The notes under the pieces are model-generated. The model was given only the letters and a program-made list of their open reading frames with translations. It ran no database searches and was not told where the DNA came from. DNA of 5,915 bases from Solirubrobacteraceae bacterium (GTDB lineage Bacteria > Actinomycetota > Thermoleophilia > Solirubrobacterales > Solirubrobacteraceae). Both the position numbers and the translations under genes were made by a program. This document shows positions 1 through 5,915 of the stretch, piece by piece. The stretch lies in the NCBI GenBank assembly GCA_024710825.1, contig JANJUA010000222.1, forward strand, positions 1 through 5,915. The letters run 5' to 3'. Numbering within the stretch: the stretch's first letter is position 1; each line of letters begins with the position of its first letter.

Positions 1-843
1 TTCGGCATGGGCGTCGACAAGGCCGACGTCCGCTCGGTGTGGCACGTCGCGCTGCCGTCGAGCCTCGAGGCCTACTACCAGGAGGCCGGCCGGGCGGGCC
101 GCGACGGCCTCCCGGCGCGGGCCGTCCTGCTCGCCTCGCGCGCCGACCTCGGCCGCCTCGTCCGCTTCATCAAGGAGGCCGAGGTCACCCCGGAGCAGGT
201 CGGCGCCCTCGTCGCCCGCCTGCGAGCCCGCGCCGCGGAGGCCGACGGGGCCGTCGAGCTCGACGCCGGCGACGACCGCGACCGCGTCGCCCTCGGCGTC
301 GCCGAGCGCGCCGGGGCCGTCCGCCTCGAGCCCGGCAGAGGCGGCGCCGTCCGCGTCGAGCCGACCGGCCGCGACTTCGACCGGGCGACGGCCGCCCGGC
401 TGTGCCGCGCCGCCACCGACCGCCGCTGGCAGTCCTACCGCTCGATCGAGCGCTACGCGGCGGCAAGCGAGACGTGCCGCCGACGTCAGCTCCTCGACCA
501 CTTCGGCGACCCCACCCCCGGGGCGCCCAGCGGCCGCTGCTGCGACGTCCACGACCCGCCCGACTGGCTCCCCGCGATCACCGCCGCCCCCAAGCGCCGC
601 GCCAAGGCCGCCGCCGACGACGGCCCACCCGTCTCCGACGCCGAGCTGGCGCCCTTGAAGGAGTGGCGCCGGGAGCGGGCCGACGGCAAGCCCGCCTACA
701 CCGTCGCCACCGACGCCACGCTGCGCGAGATCGTCCGCCGCCGCCCGACCACGGACGCCGAGCTGCTCGCCATCAAGGGCATCGGCCCCTCCTTCGTCGA
801 GCGCCACGCGGCCTCGCTGTTGGAGCTGCTCACAACTGGTTGA
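1..843 (+). CDS. recQ: RecQ-family ATP-dependent DNA helicase, C-terminal part (5' end outside window)
   Basis: A 3'-to-5' DNA-unwinding helicase of recombination and replication-fork repair; only the last 280 codons are present, and the frame is open to the left edge. Residue 1 is the first codon shown. Residues 1-7 (FGMGVDK) are helicase motif V. Residues 27-34 (QEAGRAGR) are motif VI with its arginine finger, followed by DG as in RecQ. Residues about 63-122 look like a small winged-helix domain (helices, then a glycine-rich beta wing). A zinc-binding module follows, with Cys159 in [12 protein letters not shown], then Cys180, Cys181 and His184 in CCDVH. Residues about 212-277 are an HRDC domain (LKEWRRE, then [15 protein letters not shown]), which binds DNA. 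Two things differ from E. coli RecQ: the winged-helix-like segment precedes the zinc module, and the last zinc ligand is His rather than Cys. The TGA stop is at 841-843. The gene is unrelated in function to the fad genes downstream. The family call is certain; orthology to E. coli recQ is less so. Confidence 0.93.
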   Translation, partial: FGMGVDKADVRSVWHVALPSSLEAYYQEAGRAGRDGLPARAVLLASRADLGRLVRFIKEAEVTPEQVGALVARLRARAAEADGAVELDAGDDRDRVALGVAERAGAVRLEPGRGGAVRVEPTGRDFDRATAARLCRAATDRRWQSYRSIERYAAASETCRRRQLLDHFGDPTPGAPSGRCCDVHDPPDWLPAITAAPKRRAKAAADDGPPVSDAELAPLKEWRRERADGKPAYTVATDATLREIVRRRPTTDAELLAIKGIGPSFVERHAASLLELLTTG

Positions 844-872
844 CCAGCCAGTCAGCGCCTCAGCCTCTACCA

Positions 873-888
873 TTGACTCAAGAGTCAA
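873..888. promoter_or_regulatory. 16-bp perfect palindrome upstream of fadA, candidate repressor operator
   Basis: TTGACTC-AA-GAGTCAA is a perfect inverted repeat with 7-bp arms and a 2-bp centre. It ends 25 nt before the fadA ATG and is AT-richer than its surroundings. Beta-oxidation operons are commonly controlled by TetR- or GntR-type repressors that bind such short palindromes and are released by acyl-CoA. The symmetry is seen directly; the operator role is inferred, and no regulator gene lies in the window. A weak -10-like TACCAT at 868-873 abuts it, which would place the palindrome over the transcription start, but no convincing -35 is present at 17-18 bp. Confidence 0.5.
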
Positions 889-897
889 CGAAGGCCC

Positions 898-903
898 GGG
901 GAG
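898..903 (+). promoter_or_regulatory. Ribosome binding site of fadA
   Basis: GGGGAG lies 10 nt before the ATG at 914. It is a purine-rich Shine-Dalgarno-like sequence and supports that start, as does the agreement of the N-terminus ([18 protein letters not shown]) with the usual thiolase start. Confidence 0.55.
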
Positions 904-913
904 ACACCGAACC

Positions 914-2131
914 ATGCCAACCACCGAAGCGCTCGTGTTCGACGCCCTGCGCACGCCGCGCGGCAAGGGCAAGAGCAACGGGGCGCTGCACACCGTCAAG
1001 CCCGTCGATCTCGTGGTCGGCCTGATGCACGAGCTGCTCGGCCGCAACTCGAAGCTCGACCCCAACCGCATCGACGACGTCGTGCTGGGGTGCGTGACGC
1101 CGATCGGCGACCAGGGCGCGGACATCGCCAAGACGGCGGCGATCAAGGCGGGCCTGCCGGACACGGTGGCCGGCGTGCAGCTCAACCGATTCTGCGCCTC
1201 CGGCCTGGAGGCCGTGAACATCGCCGCCCAGAAGGTCGCCTCCGGTTGGGAGGACCTGGTCCTGGCCGGCGGTGTCGAGTCGATGTCGCGCGTGCCGATG
1301 GGCGCCGACGGCGGCGCCTGGGCGATGGACCCCGAGACGGCCTACGACACGTCGTTCGTGCCGCAGGGCATCGGCGCCGATCTGATCGCCACGATCGAGG
1401 GCTTCAGCCGCGAGGACGTCGACGCCTACGCCGCCCGCTCGCAGGAGCGCGCCGCCACGGCGACCGAGGAGGGCCGCTTCGCCGCCTCGGTCGTCCCGGT
1501 GCGCGACATCAACGACCACGTGGTCCTCGAGCGCGACGAGCACATCCGCCCGGGGACGACGGTCGAGACGCTCGCCGCCCTGAAGCCCTCCTTCCAGGTC
1601 ATGGGCGACCTGGGCGGCTTCGATGCCGTCGCGCTGCAGAAGTACCACTGGGTCGAGAAGATCGACCACGTCCACACGCCCGGCAACTCGTCGGGGATCG
1701 TCGACGGCGCATCGCTGGTGGCGGTCGGCAACGAGCAGACGGGTGCGGAGCTCGGCCTGGAGCCGCGGGCGCGGATCCTGGCGACCGCGGTCTCGGGCGC
1801 CGAGCCGACGATCATGCTCACCGGCCCGGCCCCCGCGTCGAAGAAGGCGCTGGCCAAGGCCGGCATCACGGCCGATCAGCTCGACCTGGTCGAGATCAAC
1901 GAGGCGTTCGCCGCGGTGGTGCTGCGCTTCGTGCGCGACATGGGCCTCGACATGGAGAAGGTCAACGTCAACGGCGGCGCGATCGCCATGGGCCACCCGC
2001 TCGGCGCGACCGGCGGGATGATCCTGGGCACGCTCGTCGACGAGCTGCGCCGCACCGGCGGCAAGTACGGCCTCGCGACGCTCTGCGTCGGCGGCGGCAT
2101 GGGCATCGCGACCGTCGTGGAGGCGATCTAG
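914..2131 (+). CDS. fadA: Acetyl-CoA acyltransferase (3-ketoacyl-CoA thiolase), beta subunit of the beta-oxidation trifunctional enzyme
   Basis: Catalyses CoA-dependent thiolytic cleavage of 3-ketoacyl-CoA to acetyl-CoA and an acyl-CoA shortened by two carbons, the last step of beta-oxidation in the cytoplasm. At 405 aa it has normal thiolase length. The nucleophilic cysteine is Cys94 in [10 protein letters not shown]. The NEAF loop starts at Asn329, the catalytic histidine is His361 in GHPLGATG, and the second catalytic cysteine is Cys391 in LCVGGGMG. Further family segments are [13 protein letters not shown] and [15 protein letters not shown]. From memory, the N-terminal pattern ([33 protein letters not shown]) and the QKYHWVEKI segment match Mycobacterium tuberculosis FadA (Rv0859), the thiolase of the trifunctional complex, better than biosynthetic thiolases. 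fadB starts 3 nt after the stop, so the two are surely co-transcribed and probably translationally coupled. Activity, complex membership and chain-length preference are inferred from family and context. Confidence 0.95.
   Translation: MPTTEALVFDALRTPRGKGKSNGALHTVKPVDLVVGLMHELLGRNSKLDPNRIDDVVLGCVTPIGDQGADIAKTAAIKAGLPDTVAGVQLNRFCASGLEAVNIAAQKVASGWEDLVLAGGVESMSRVPMGADGGAWAMDPETAYDTSFVPQGIGADLIATIEGFSREDVDAYAARSQERAATATEEGRFAASVVPVRDINDHVVLERDEHIRPGTTVETLAALKPSFQVMGDLGGFDAVALQKYHWVEKIDHVHTPGNSSGIVDGASLVAVGNEQTGAELGLEPRARILATAVSGAEPTIMLTGPAPASKKALAKAGITADQLDLVEINEAFAAVVLRFVRDMGLDMEKVNVNGGAIAMGHPLGATGGMILGTLVDELRRTGGKYGLATLCVGGGMGIATVVEAI
2119..2123 (+). promoter_or_regulatory. Ribosome binding site of fadB, inside the end of fadA
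   Basis: GGAGG lies in the last codons of fadA, 11 nt before the fadB ATG at 2135. The overlap with fadA and the 3-nt gap between stop and start suggest translational coupling of the two subunits. Confidence 0.6.
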
Positions 2132-2134
2132 AAC

Positions 2135-4351
2135 ATGGCCGAGTCCACCACCATCCGCTGGGAGCAGGACGCCGACGGCGTCGTCGTCCTCACGCTGGAC
2201 GACCCGAACCAGTCCGCGAACACGATGAACGCGGCGTACGTGGCGTCGATGGGCGCCACCGTCGACCGCCTGGAGGCCGAGCGCGACACGATCACGGGCG
2301 TGGTCATCACCTCCGCGAAGAGCACGTTCTTCGCCGGCGGCGACCTCAAGGACCTCATCCAGGCGCGCAAGGAGGACGCCGAGCAGGTCTCCGAGCTGCT
2401 GCGCACCATCAAGGCCCAGCTCCGGCGCCTGGAGACGCTCGGCAAGCCGGTCGTCGCGGCGATCAACGGCGCGGCGCTCGGCGGCGGGCTGGAGATCGCG
2501 CTCGCCGCGCACCACCGCATCGCGGTCGACTCGCCGAAGGTGCAGCTCGGCTTCCCCGAGGTCCAGCTCGGGCTGCTGCCGGGCGGCGGCGGCGTGGTGC
2601 GCAGCGTGCGCATGGTCGGCATCGTCGAGGCGCTCATGCAGTGGCTGCTGCAGGGTCAGCGCCACCGGCCCGCCAAGGCGAAGGAGCTCGGGTTCGTCGA
2701 CGAGATCGTCGGCAGCCCCGAGGAGCTGCTGGGCGCCGCCAAGGCGTGGATCCAGGCGAATCCGGAGGCGGTGCAGCCGTGGGACGCCGAGGGCTACAAG
2801 ATGCCCGGCGGCACGCCGAGCAACCCGAAGCTCGCGGCCAACCTGCCGGCGTTCCCGGCCAACCTGCGCAAGCAGATCAAGGGCGCCAACTACCCGGCGC
2901 CGCACCACATCATGGCCGCCGCGGTCGAGGGCGCCCAGGTCGACTTCGACAGCGCGATCGAGATCGAGGGCCGCTACTTCACCGACCTGGTCACCGGCCA
3001 GGTGGCCAAGAACATGATCCAGGCGTTCTTCTTCGATCTGCAGCGCGTCAACGGCGACCGCGGCCGGCCGGCGGACATCGCGCCGTTCACGGCGACCAAG
3101 GTCGTGGTGCTCGGGGCGGGCATGATGGGCGCCGCGATCGCCTACGTGTGCGCCAAGGCCGGCATCGAGGTCGTGCTCAAGGACGTCTCCCAGGAGGCGG
3201 CCGACCGCGGCAAGAGCTACTCGGAGACGCTGGTGGCCAAGGGCGTGCAGCGCGGCAAGACGACGCAGGAGAAGGGCGACGCGCTGCTGGCGCGCATCAC
3301 GCCCACGACCGACCCGGCCGCCGCGGCCGGCGCGGACCTCGTCATCGAGGCCGTCTTCGAGGACCCGGCGGTCAAGACGAAGGTCTTCGCCGAGATCGAG
3401 CCGCACCTCGCCGACGGCGCCCTGCTGGGCTCGAACACCTCGACGCTGCCGATCACCGAGCTCGCCGCCGGCGTGTCGCGCCCGGCCGACTTCATCGGGC
3501 TGCACTTCTTCAGCCCGGTGGACAAGATGCCGCTGCTGGAGATCATCAAGGGCCAGCAGACCAGCGACGAGACGCTCTACCGGGCGCTCGACGTCGCCAA
3601 GCAGATCAAGAAGACCCCGATCGTCGTCAACGACTCACGCGGCTTCTTCACCTCGCGCGTCATCGGGACGTTCATCAACGAGGGCATCGCCATGCTCGTG
3701 GAGGGCGTCCCCGCGCCGTCGATCGAGCAGGCCTCCTCGCAGGCCGGCTACCCCGCGCCCGTGCTCCAGCTCAGCGACGAGCTCAACCTCAAGCTGATGC
3801 GCAAGATCCGCATCGCCGCCGAGGAGGCGGGCGCCACCGGCTCCGGGTTCGACCTGCCCGCCTCGGTGCAGGTCATCGAGCGGATGCTCGACGAGCTCGA
3901 CCGCCCGGGCAAGCTCGAGGGCCGCGGCTTCTACGAGTACGCAGACGGCAAGCGCACCGGCCTGTGGCCGGGTCTCGCCGACGCGTTCCCGCCGGTCGCC
4001 GACCCCTCGACGATCTCGCTGCGCGACCTCCAGGAGCGCATGCTGTTCATCGAGGCGATCGAGGCGATCAAGTGCGTCGACGAGGGCGTGATCGAGTCGG
4101 TCGCCGACGCCAACATCGGCTCGATCATGGGCATCGGCTTCCCCGGCTGGACCGGCGGGGTGCTCCAGTACGTCAACGGCTACTCGGATCCCACCCACCA
4201 CCCCGATCGTTCGGGACTGCCCGGGTTCGTGGCCCGCGCGCGCGAGCTCGCCGCCACCTACGGCGAGCGCTTCGAGCCGCCCGCCTCGCTGGTGGCGAAG
4301 GCCGAGCGCGGCGAGACCTACAGCGACGCCCCCGCGCTGACGACCGCCTGA
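2135..4351 (+). CDS. fadB: 3-hydroxyacyl-CoA dehydrogenase / enoyl-CoA hydratase, alpha subunit of the beta-oxidation trifunctional enzyme
   Basis: A bifunctional protein that hydrates 2-enoyl-CoA to (S)-3-hydroxyacyl-CoA and then oxidises it with NAD+ to 3-ketoacyl-CoA, which passes to FadA. It has 738 aa; mycobacterial FadB (Rv0860) is about 720. The N-terminal crotonase domain (about 1-190) has the oxyanion-hole segments FFAGGDLK and NGAALGGGLE and both catalytic glutamates, Glu120 and Glu142 (FPE, before VQLGLLPGGGG). A linker follows, with AKNMIQAFFFDLQ. The Rossmann NAD-binding domain begins at about 320 with GAGMMG at 327-332. The dehydrogenase active site shows Ser433 (SNTST), His457 (LHFFSPVDKMP), Glu469 and Asn499 (NDSRGFFTSR). 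The C-terminal dehydrogenase domains run to about 725 (FYEYADGKRTGLWPG, ADANIGSIMGIGFPGWTGG). All catalytic residues are present, so it should be active. The order fadA then fadB is as in mycobacteria and the reverse of E. coli fadBA. The short tail (GETYSDAPALTTA) looks like a non-conserved extension. Confidence 0.96.
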   Translation: MAESTTIRWEQDADGVVVLTLDDPNQSANTMNAAYVASMGATVDRLEAERDTITGVVITSAKSTFFAGGDLKDLIQARKEDAEQVSELLRTIKAQLRRLETLGKPVVAAINGAALGGGLEIALAAHHRIAVDSPKVQLGFPEVQLGLLPGGGGVVRSVRMVGIVEALMQWLLQGQRHRPAKAKELGFVDEIVGSPEELLGAAKAWIQANPEAVQPWDAEGYKMPGGTPSNPKLAANLPAFPANLRKQIKGANYPAPHHIMAAAVEGAQVDFDSAIEIEGRYFTDLVTGQVAKNMIQAFFFDLQRVNGDRGRPADIAPFTATKVVVLGAGMMGAAIAYVCAKAGIEVVLKDVSQEAADRGKSYSETLVAKGVQRGKTTQEKGDALLARITPTTDPAAAAGADLVIEAVFEDPAVKTKVFAEIEPHLADGALLGSNTSTLPITELAAGVSRPADFIGLHFFSPVDKMPLLEIIKGQQTSDETLYRALDVAKQIKKTPIVVNDSRGFFTSRVIGTFINEGIAMLVEGVPAPSIEQASSQAGYPAPVLQLSDELNLKLMRKIRIAAEEAGATGSGFDLPASVQVIERMLDELDRPGKLEGRGFYEYADGKRTGLWPGLADAFPPVADPSTISLRDLQERMLFIEAIEAIKCVDEGVIESVADANIGSIMGIGFPGWTGGVLQYVNGYSDPTHHPDRSGLPGFVARARELAATYGERFEPPASLVAKAERGETYSDAPALTTA

Positions 4352-4367
4352 GCGCCCTGGCGGGCGC
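4352..4367 (+). terminator. GC hairpin right after fadB, possible terminator or mRNA 3'-end stem
   Basis: GCGCCC-TGGC-GGGCGC forms a perfect 6-bp stem with a 4-nt loop, starting at the base after the fadB stop. No T-tract follows, so it is not a classic intrinsic terminator. Such U-less hairpins are common after operons in high-GC actinobacteria, where they may aid termination or protect mRNA. The rest of the convergent spacer (to 4424) holds only weak GC-rich inverted repeats: GCGCT/AGCGC at 4366-4381 and AGGGC/GCCCT at 4392-4420. Confidence 0.35.
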
Positions 4368-4424
4368 GCTCAGCGCAGCGCGTCCGCCGTCAGGGCAAGC
4401 GCGGGAACCGTCGCCGCCCTAGCT

Positions 4425-4622
4425 TCACTCGTCGCGCGCGGTGACGTGGTCGAGCGCCACCTCGGCGCCCTCCCGCGTGTCGGTGAAGACGACGTAGGCC
4501 AGCGGCGCGCCGCCGAAGAACGTCGCGTTGTCGCCCTCCCCCACCCACAGGGCCGGCCGCGCACCCCCGTCGGGGGTGTGGACCCAGATCTTCTGACCCT
4601 GCTCGAAGAAGGCGTCGGACAT
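4425..4622 (-). CDS. Small acidic protein of unknown function, downstream of the ECF41 sigma gene
   Basis: 65 aa, starting MSDAFFEQGQKIWVHT and ending VTARDE. It starts 11 nt after the sigma factor stop on the same strand, so it is probably the second gene of that operon. I do not recognise the family. It has no signal peptide, membrane segment, cysteine or zinc-type anti-sigma motif; with 11 acidic and 4 basic residues it should be acidic and cytoplasmic. The alternation of short hydrophobic strands (KIWVHT, RPALWVGEG, LAYVVFTD, AEVALDHVTARD) with polar turns (PDGG, TREG) suggests a small all-beta barrel, possibly SH3/Tudor-like; this is inference from pattern alone. The reading frame stays open upstream, but that part runs across the sigma gene in a different frame and lacks protein-like composition. 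The ATG at 4622 is therefore the sensible start, although its ribosome binding site is only a G-rich stretch around the sigma stop codon. Confidence 0.75.
   Translation of the reverse strand: MSDAFFEQGQKIWVHTPDGGARPALWVGEGDNATFFGGAPLAYVVFTDTREGAEVALDHVTARDE
4562..4578. repeat. Perfect inverted repeat inside the 65-aa gene
   Basis: CACCCCC-GTC-GGGGGTG (plus-strand reading) has 7-bp arms and a 3-nt centre; the arms extend to 8 bp around a single central T. In the mRNA it would form a strong GC hairpin over codons encoding HTPDGGA, about 45 nt after the start codon. It may simply reflect the coding of Pro-Asp-Gly-Gly in GC-rich DNA. Confidence 0.5.
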
Positions 4623-4633
4623 GACGACTGACC

Positions 4634-5521
4634 CTACCCCTGGCCGGGGCGCAGCGCGACCCTGGAGACCGGGCCGAGGTGGCGGAGCTTGTCCGGGTTG
4701 ACCACCGACAGCAGGCGCGCCACCCGGCCGGCGTCGACCTCGACCGCCACGACGTTCACGAGCAGGCCCTCGGCGTCGAGGGTGCGAAAGCCGGGCTGGC
4801 CGTTGATCGTCGCGGGCTCGAAGCTCAGCCCCCAGCGCTCCGCCTGCACCCGGAAGCCGGCGAGCGCCTTCGCGATCGCCTCGGCGCCGACGAGCGGCCG
4901 CGCGATCGCCCGTGCCTTGCCGCCACCGTCGCCCACGATCACGGCGTCGGAGGCCAGCATCGCCACGAGCCCCTCCATGTCCCCCGCCCGCGCAGCGGCG
5001 AGGAAGCGCGCCGCCAGCGCCTGGCGCCGCTCGGGCTCCGGGTCGAAGCGCGGGCGCTCGTCGGCGATCCGCCGCCTGGCGCGGCTGAGGATCTGGCGGC
5101 AGTTGGCTTCGCTCTTGCCGACGATCTCGGCGATCTCGGCGAAGCCGTAGTCGAAGGCCTCGCGGAGCACCAGGACCGCGCGCTCCTCCGGGGTGAGGCG
5201 CTCGAGCAGCACGAGGAACGCCAGCGACACGGTCTCGTCGTCGACCACGCGCCGCTCCGGGCTGTCGTCGTCGACGAGCGGCTCGGGCAGCCACGAGCCG
5301 GTGTAGGTCTCGCGCCGCACGCGCGCGGAGCGGAGCACGTCGATGGCCAGGCGGGTGGTGACCGTGGTGAGGAACGCCTCCTCGTTGGCGACGTCGTCGC
5401 TGCCGTGCAAGCGCAGCAGCGCCTCCTGCACGACGTCCTCGGCCTCGCTGACGCTGCCGAGCATCCGGTAGGCGACGGAGAACGCGAGCGGGCGGAGCTC
5501 CTCGACGGCGGCCACTGTCAC
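4634..5521 (-). CDS. sigJ: ECF41-group RNA polymerase sigma factor with C-terminal SnoaL-like domain (SigJ-like)
   Basis: An alternative sigma factor of 295 aa that directs RNA polymerase to a small set of promoters. Residues about 7-72 are sigma region 2 (PLAFSVAYRMLGSVSEAEDVVQEALLRL). Residues about 98-152 are region 4 with its helix-turn-helix (TPEERAVLVLREAFDYGFAEIAEIVGKSEANCRQILSRARRR). Residues about 163-275 form a fused SnoaL/NTF2-like domain. All three ECF41 signatures are present: WLPEP in the linker (77-81), DGGGK (198-202) and NPDKL (275-279). ECF41 factors have no separate anti-sigma factor; the fused domain controls their activity, and they are usually found next to a carboxymuconolactone decarboxylase, oxidoreductase or epimerase, as here. 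The start is taken as GTG at 5521-5519. A second in-frame GTG at 5515-5513 is also possible, and neither has a strong ribosome binding site (GAGG lies 14 nt before the first). The symbol follows the usual naming of actinobacterial ECF41 proteins after M. tuberculosis SigJ; strict orthology is not shown. The inducing signal is unknown. Confidence 0.92.
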   Translation of the reverse strand: MTVAAVEELRPLAFSVAYRMLGSVSEAEDVVQEALLRLHGSDDVANEEAFLTTVTTRLAIDVLRSARVRRETYTGSWLPEPLVDDDSPERRVVDDETVSLAFLVLLERLTPEERAVLVLREAFDYGFAEIAEIVGKSEANCRQILSRARRRIADERPRFDPEPERRQALAARFLAAARAGDMEGLVAMLASDAVIVGDGGGKARAIARPLVGAEAIAKALAGFRVQAERWGLSFEPATINGQPGFRTLDAEGLLVNVVAVEVDAGRVARLLSVVNPDKLRHLGPVSRVALRPGQG

Positions 5522-5542
5522 AGGGTGGCAGGTCGCCTCGTC
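5516..5542 (+). promoter_or_regulatory. Predicted ECF41-dependent promoter of the divergent epimerase gene
   Basis: TGTCACA at 5516-5522 and CGTC at 5539-5542 are separated by exactly 16 nt. This matches the ECF41 promoter elements as I recall them from work on Bacillus licheniformis and Rhodobacter sphaeroides. It points toward the epimerase-like gene. The -35 box covers the sigma gene's GTG start codon and its second codon. The expected transcription start, 7-9 nt after the -10, falls at 5549-5551, so the mRNA would start at or next to the ATG at 5551. The GGAGGGG at 5543-5549 would then be mostly untranscribed; its 1-3 nt spacing from the ATG is also too short for a normal Shine-Dalgarno. 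Confidence 0.75.
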
Positions 5543-5550
5543 GGAGGGGC

Positions 5551-5915
5551 ATGCACATCTTCATCGCGGGCGCGGCCGGCGCGGTCGGCCGCCCCCTCAC
5601 CACCCTCCTCGTCGAGCACGGCCACACCGTCACCGGCACCACCCGCAGCCGCGCCCGGGCCGACGAGATCCGCGCGCTCGGCGCCGAGCCCGTCGTGGTC
5701 GACGGGCTCGATCGCGGCGGCCTGATCGCCGCGGTCGGCGATGCGCGGCCCGACGCCGTCGTCCACGAGATGACCGCGATCTCGGACCTGTCGAGCCCGC
5801 GCCACATCGATCGGGCGTTCGCGCTCACCAACCGGCTGCGGATCGAGGGCACCGACAACCTCCTGGCCGCTGCGCGGGCGGCGGGCGTGCAGCGCGTCGT
5901 CGCCCAGAGCTTCGC
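5551..5915 (+). CDS. NAD(P)-dependent epimerase/dehydratase-like protein (extended SDR), N-terminal part, runs off the window
   Basis: The first 121 codons of a short-chain dehydrogenase/reductase-type protein, open to the right edge. It begins MHIFIAGAAGAVGRPL, with the Rossmann dinucleotide-binding motif GAAGAVG at residues 7-13. It continues with TVTGTTRS (end of the second strand, typical of an NADP-type pocket), an acidic VVVDGLD at the third strand, ARPDAVVHEM, TNRLRIEGTDNLLAAARAAGVQRVVAQSF and so on. These are the usual landmarks of atypical or extended SDRs annotated as epimerase/dehydratase. The catalytic Tyr-X3-Lys lies beyond the window, so substrate and reaction cannot be told. 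It is divergent from the ECF41 sigma gene, with 29 bp between start codons, and has an ECF41-type promoter. This makes it the predicted direct target of that sigma factor, in line with the conserved gene neighbourhood of the group. Confidence 0.88.
   Translation, partial: MHIFIAGAAGAVGRPLTTLLVEHGHTVTGTTRSRARADEIRALGAEPVVVDGLDRGGLIAAVGDARPDAVVHEMTAISDLSSPRHIDRAFALTNRLRIEGTDNLLAAARAAGVQRVVAQSF

Noticed and set aside
835..852. Small inverted repeats at the recQ stop (CTGGT-TG-ACCAG and ACTGG/CCAGT) as a terminator or second operator
   Set aside because: The arms are only 5 bp. The first has a 2-nt loop that RNA cannot form, there is no T-tract, and the half-sites do not match the palindrome at 873-888.
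873..901. TTGACT as the -35 box of a fadA promoter
   Set aside because: No -10-like sequence lies 16-19 bp downstream; the following bases are GC-rich and run into the ribosome binding site. The sequence is better explained as one arm of the palindrome.
878..3505. An 875-codon open frame on the minus strand opposite fadA and fadB
   Set aside because: It is antisense to two genes with intact catalytic motifs, and its translation is dominated by H, R, D, A, L and G with no recognisable domain. This is the usual open antisense frame of GC-rich DNA.
4052..4069. Tandem 9-bp repeat (GAGGCGATC twice)
   Set aside because: It encodes EAIEAI in a helical part of FadB that is conserved in the family; two copies are not evidence of a functional DNA repeat.
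1090..4422. A 1110-codon open frame on the plus strand overlapping fadA and fadB
   Set aside because: It is an out-of-frame reading of both genes, extremely rich in R, G, A and P, with no motifs. It is a by-product of strong third-position GC bias.
4425..4622. The small protein as a classical anti-sigma factor
   Set aside because: It has no membrane segment, no HXXXCXXC zinc motif and no anti-sigma helix pattern, and ECF41 factors are not known to use one. Its role is left open.
4679..5725. A 348-codon plus-strand frame opposite the sigma gene
   Set aside because: It is antisense to a sigma factor with all family motifs intact, has no family features and ends inside the epimerase gene in the wrong frame.
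4425..5858. A 477-codon minus-strand frame ending with the 65-aa protein
   Set aside because: Only the last 65 codons look like protein. The upstream part runs across the sigma gene and its divergent neighbour in another frame and is arginine-rich low-complexity sequence.

Overview
The window is a very GC-rich stretch with strong G/C preference at third codon positions. All genes are of actinobacterial character. The fadA-fadB pair closely resembles, from memory, the mycobacterial trifunctional-enzyme genes, and the ECF41 sigma factor is also common in Actinomycetota. I infer a high-GC actinomycete, possibly a deep-branching group such as Solirubrobacterales, but the genus cannot be read from this sequence.

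Layout. (1) Positions 1-843 (+) hold the 3' part of a RecQ-family DNA helicase whose 5' end lies outside the window. (2) Positions 844-913 form a short intergenic region with a perfect 16-bp palindrome, a likely repressor operator. (3) Positions 914-4351 (+) are a two-gene fatty-acid beta-oxidation operon. fadA (thiolase, beta subunit) is followed after 3 nt by fadB (enoyl-CoA hydratase / 3-hydroxyacyl-CoA dehydrogenase, alpha subunit). Together they should form the soluble trifunctional complex that performs the last three steps of each beta-oxidation round. (4) Positions 4352-4424 are a convergent spacer with a GC hairpin. (5) Positions 4425-5521 (-) hold a two-gene unit: an ECF41-type (SigJ-like) sigma factor with a fused SnoaL-like domain, then a 65-aa acidic protein of unknown function. 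(6) From 5551 (+), divergent from the sigma gene, runs a truncated NAD(P)-dependent epimerase/dehydratase-like (extended SDR) gene.

The most interesting part is the right-hand module. The sigma factor carries all three ECF41 signature motifs (WLPEP, DGGGK, NPDKL), and its divergent neighbour belongs to a class typically controlled by ECF41. The tiny gap between them contains a match to the ECF41 promoter, TGTCACA-N16-CGTC. The -35 box overlaps the sigma gene's own GTG start codon, and the predicted transcription start falls at or next to the ATG of the epimerase, suggesting a leaderless target transcript. The 65-aa protein downstream of the sigma gene is a candidate for an undescribed extra component. 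The rest of the window is well-understood core metabolism and DNA repair. I saw no tRNA, rRNA, CRISPR array, insertion sequence or phage gene.
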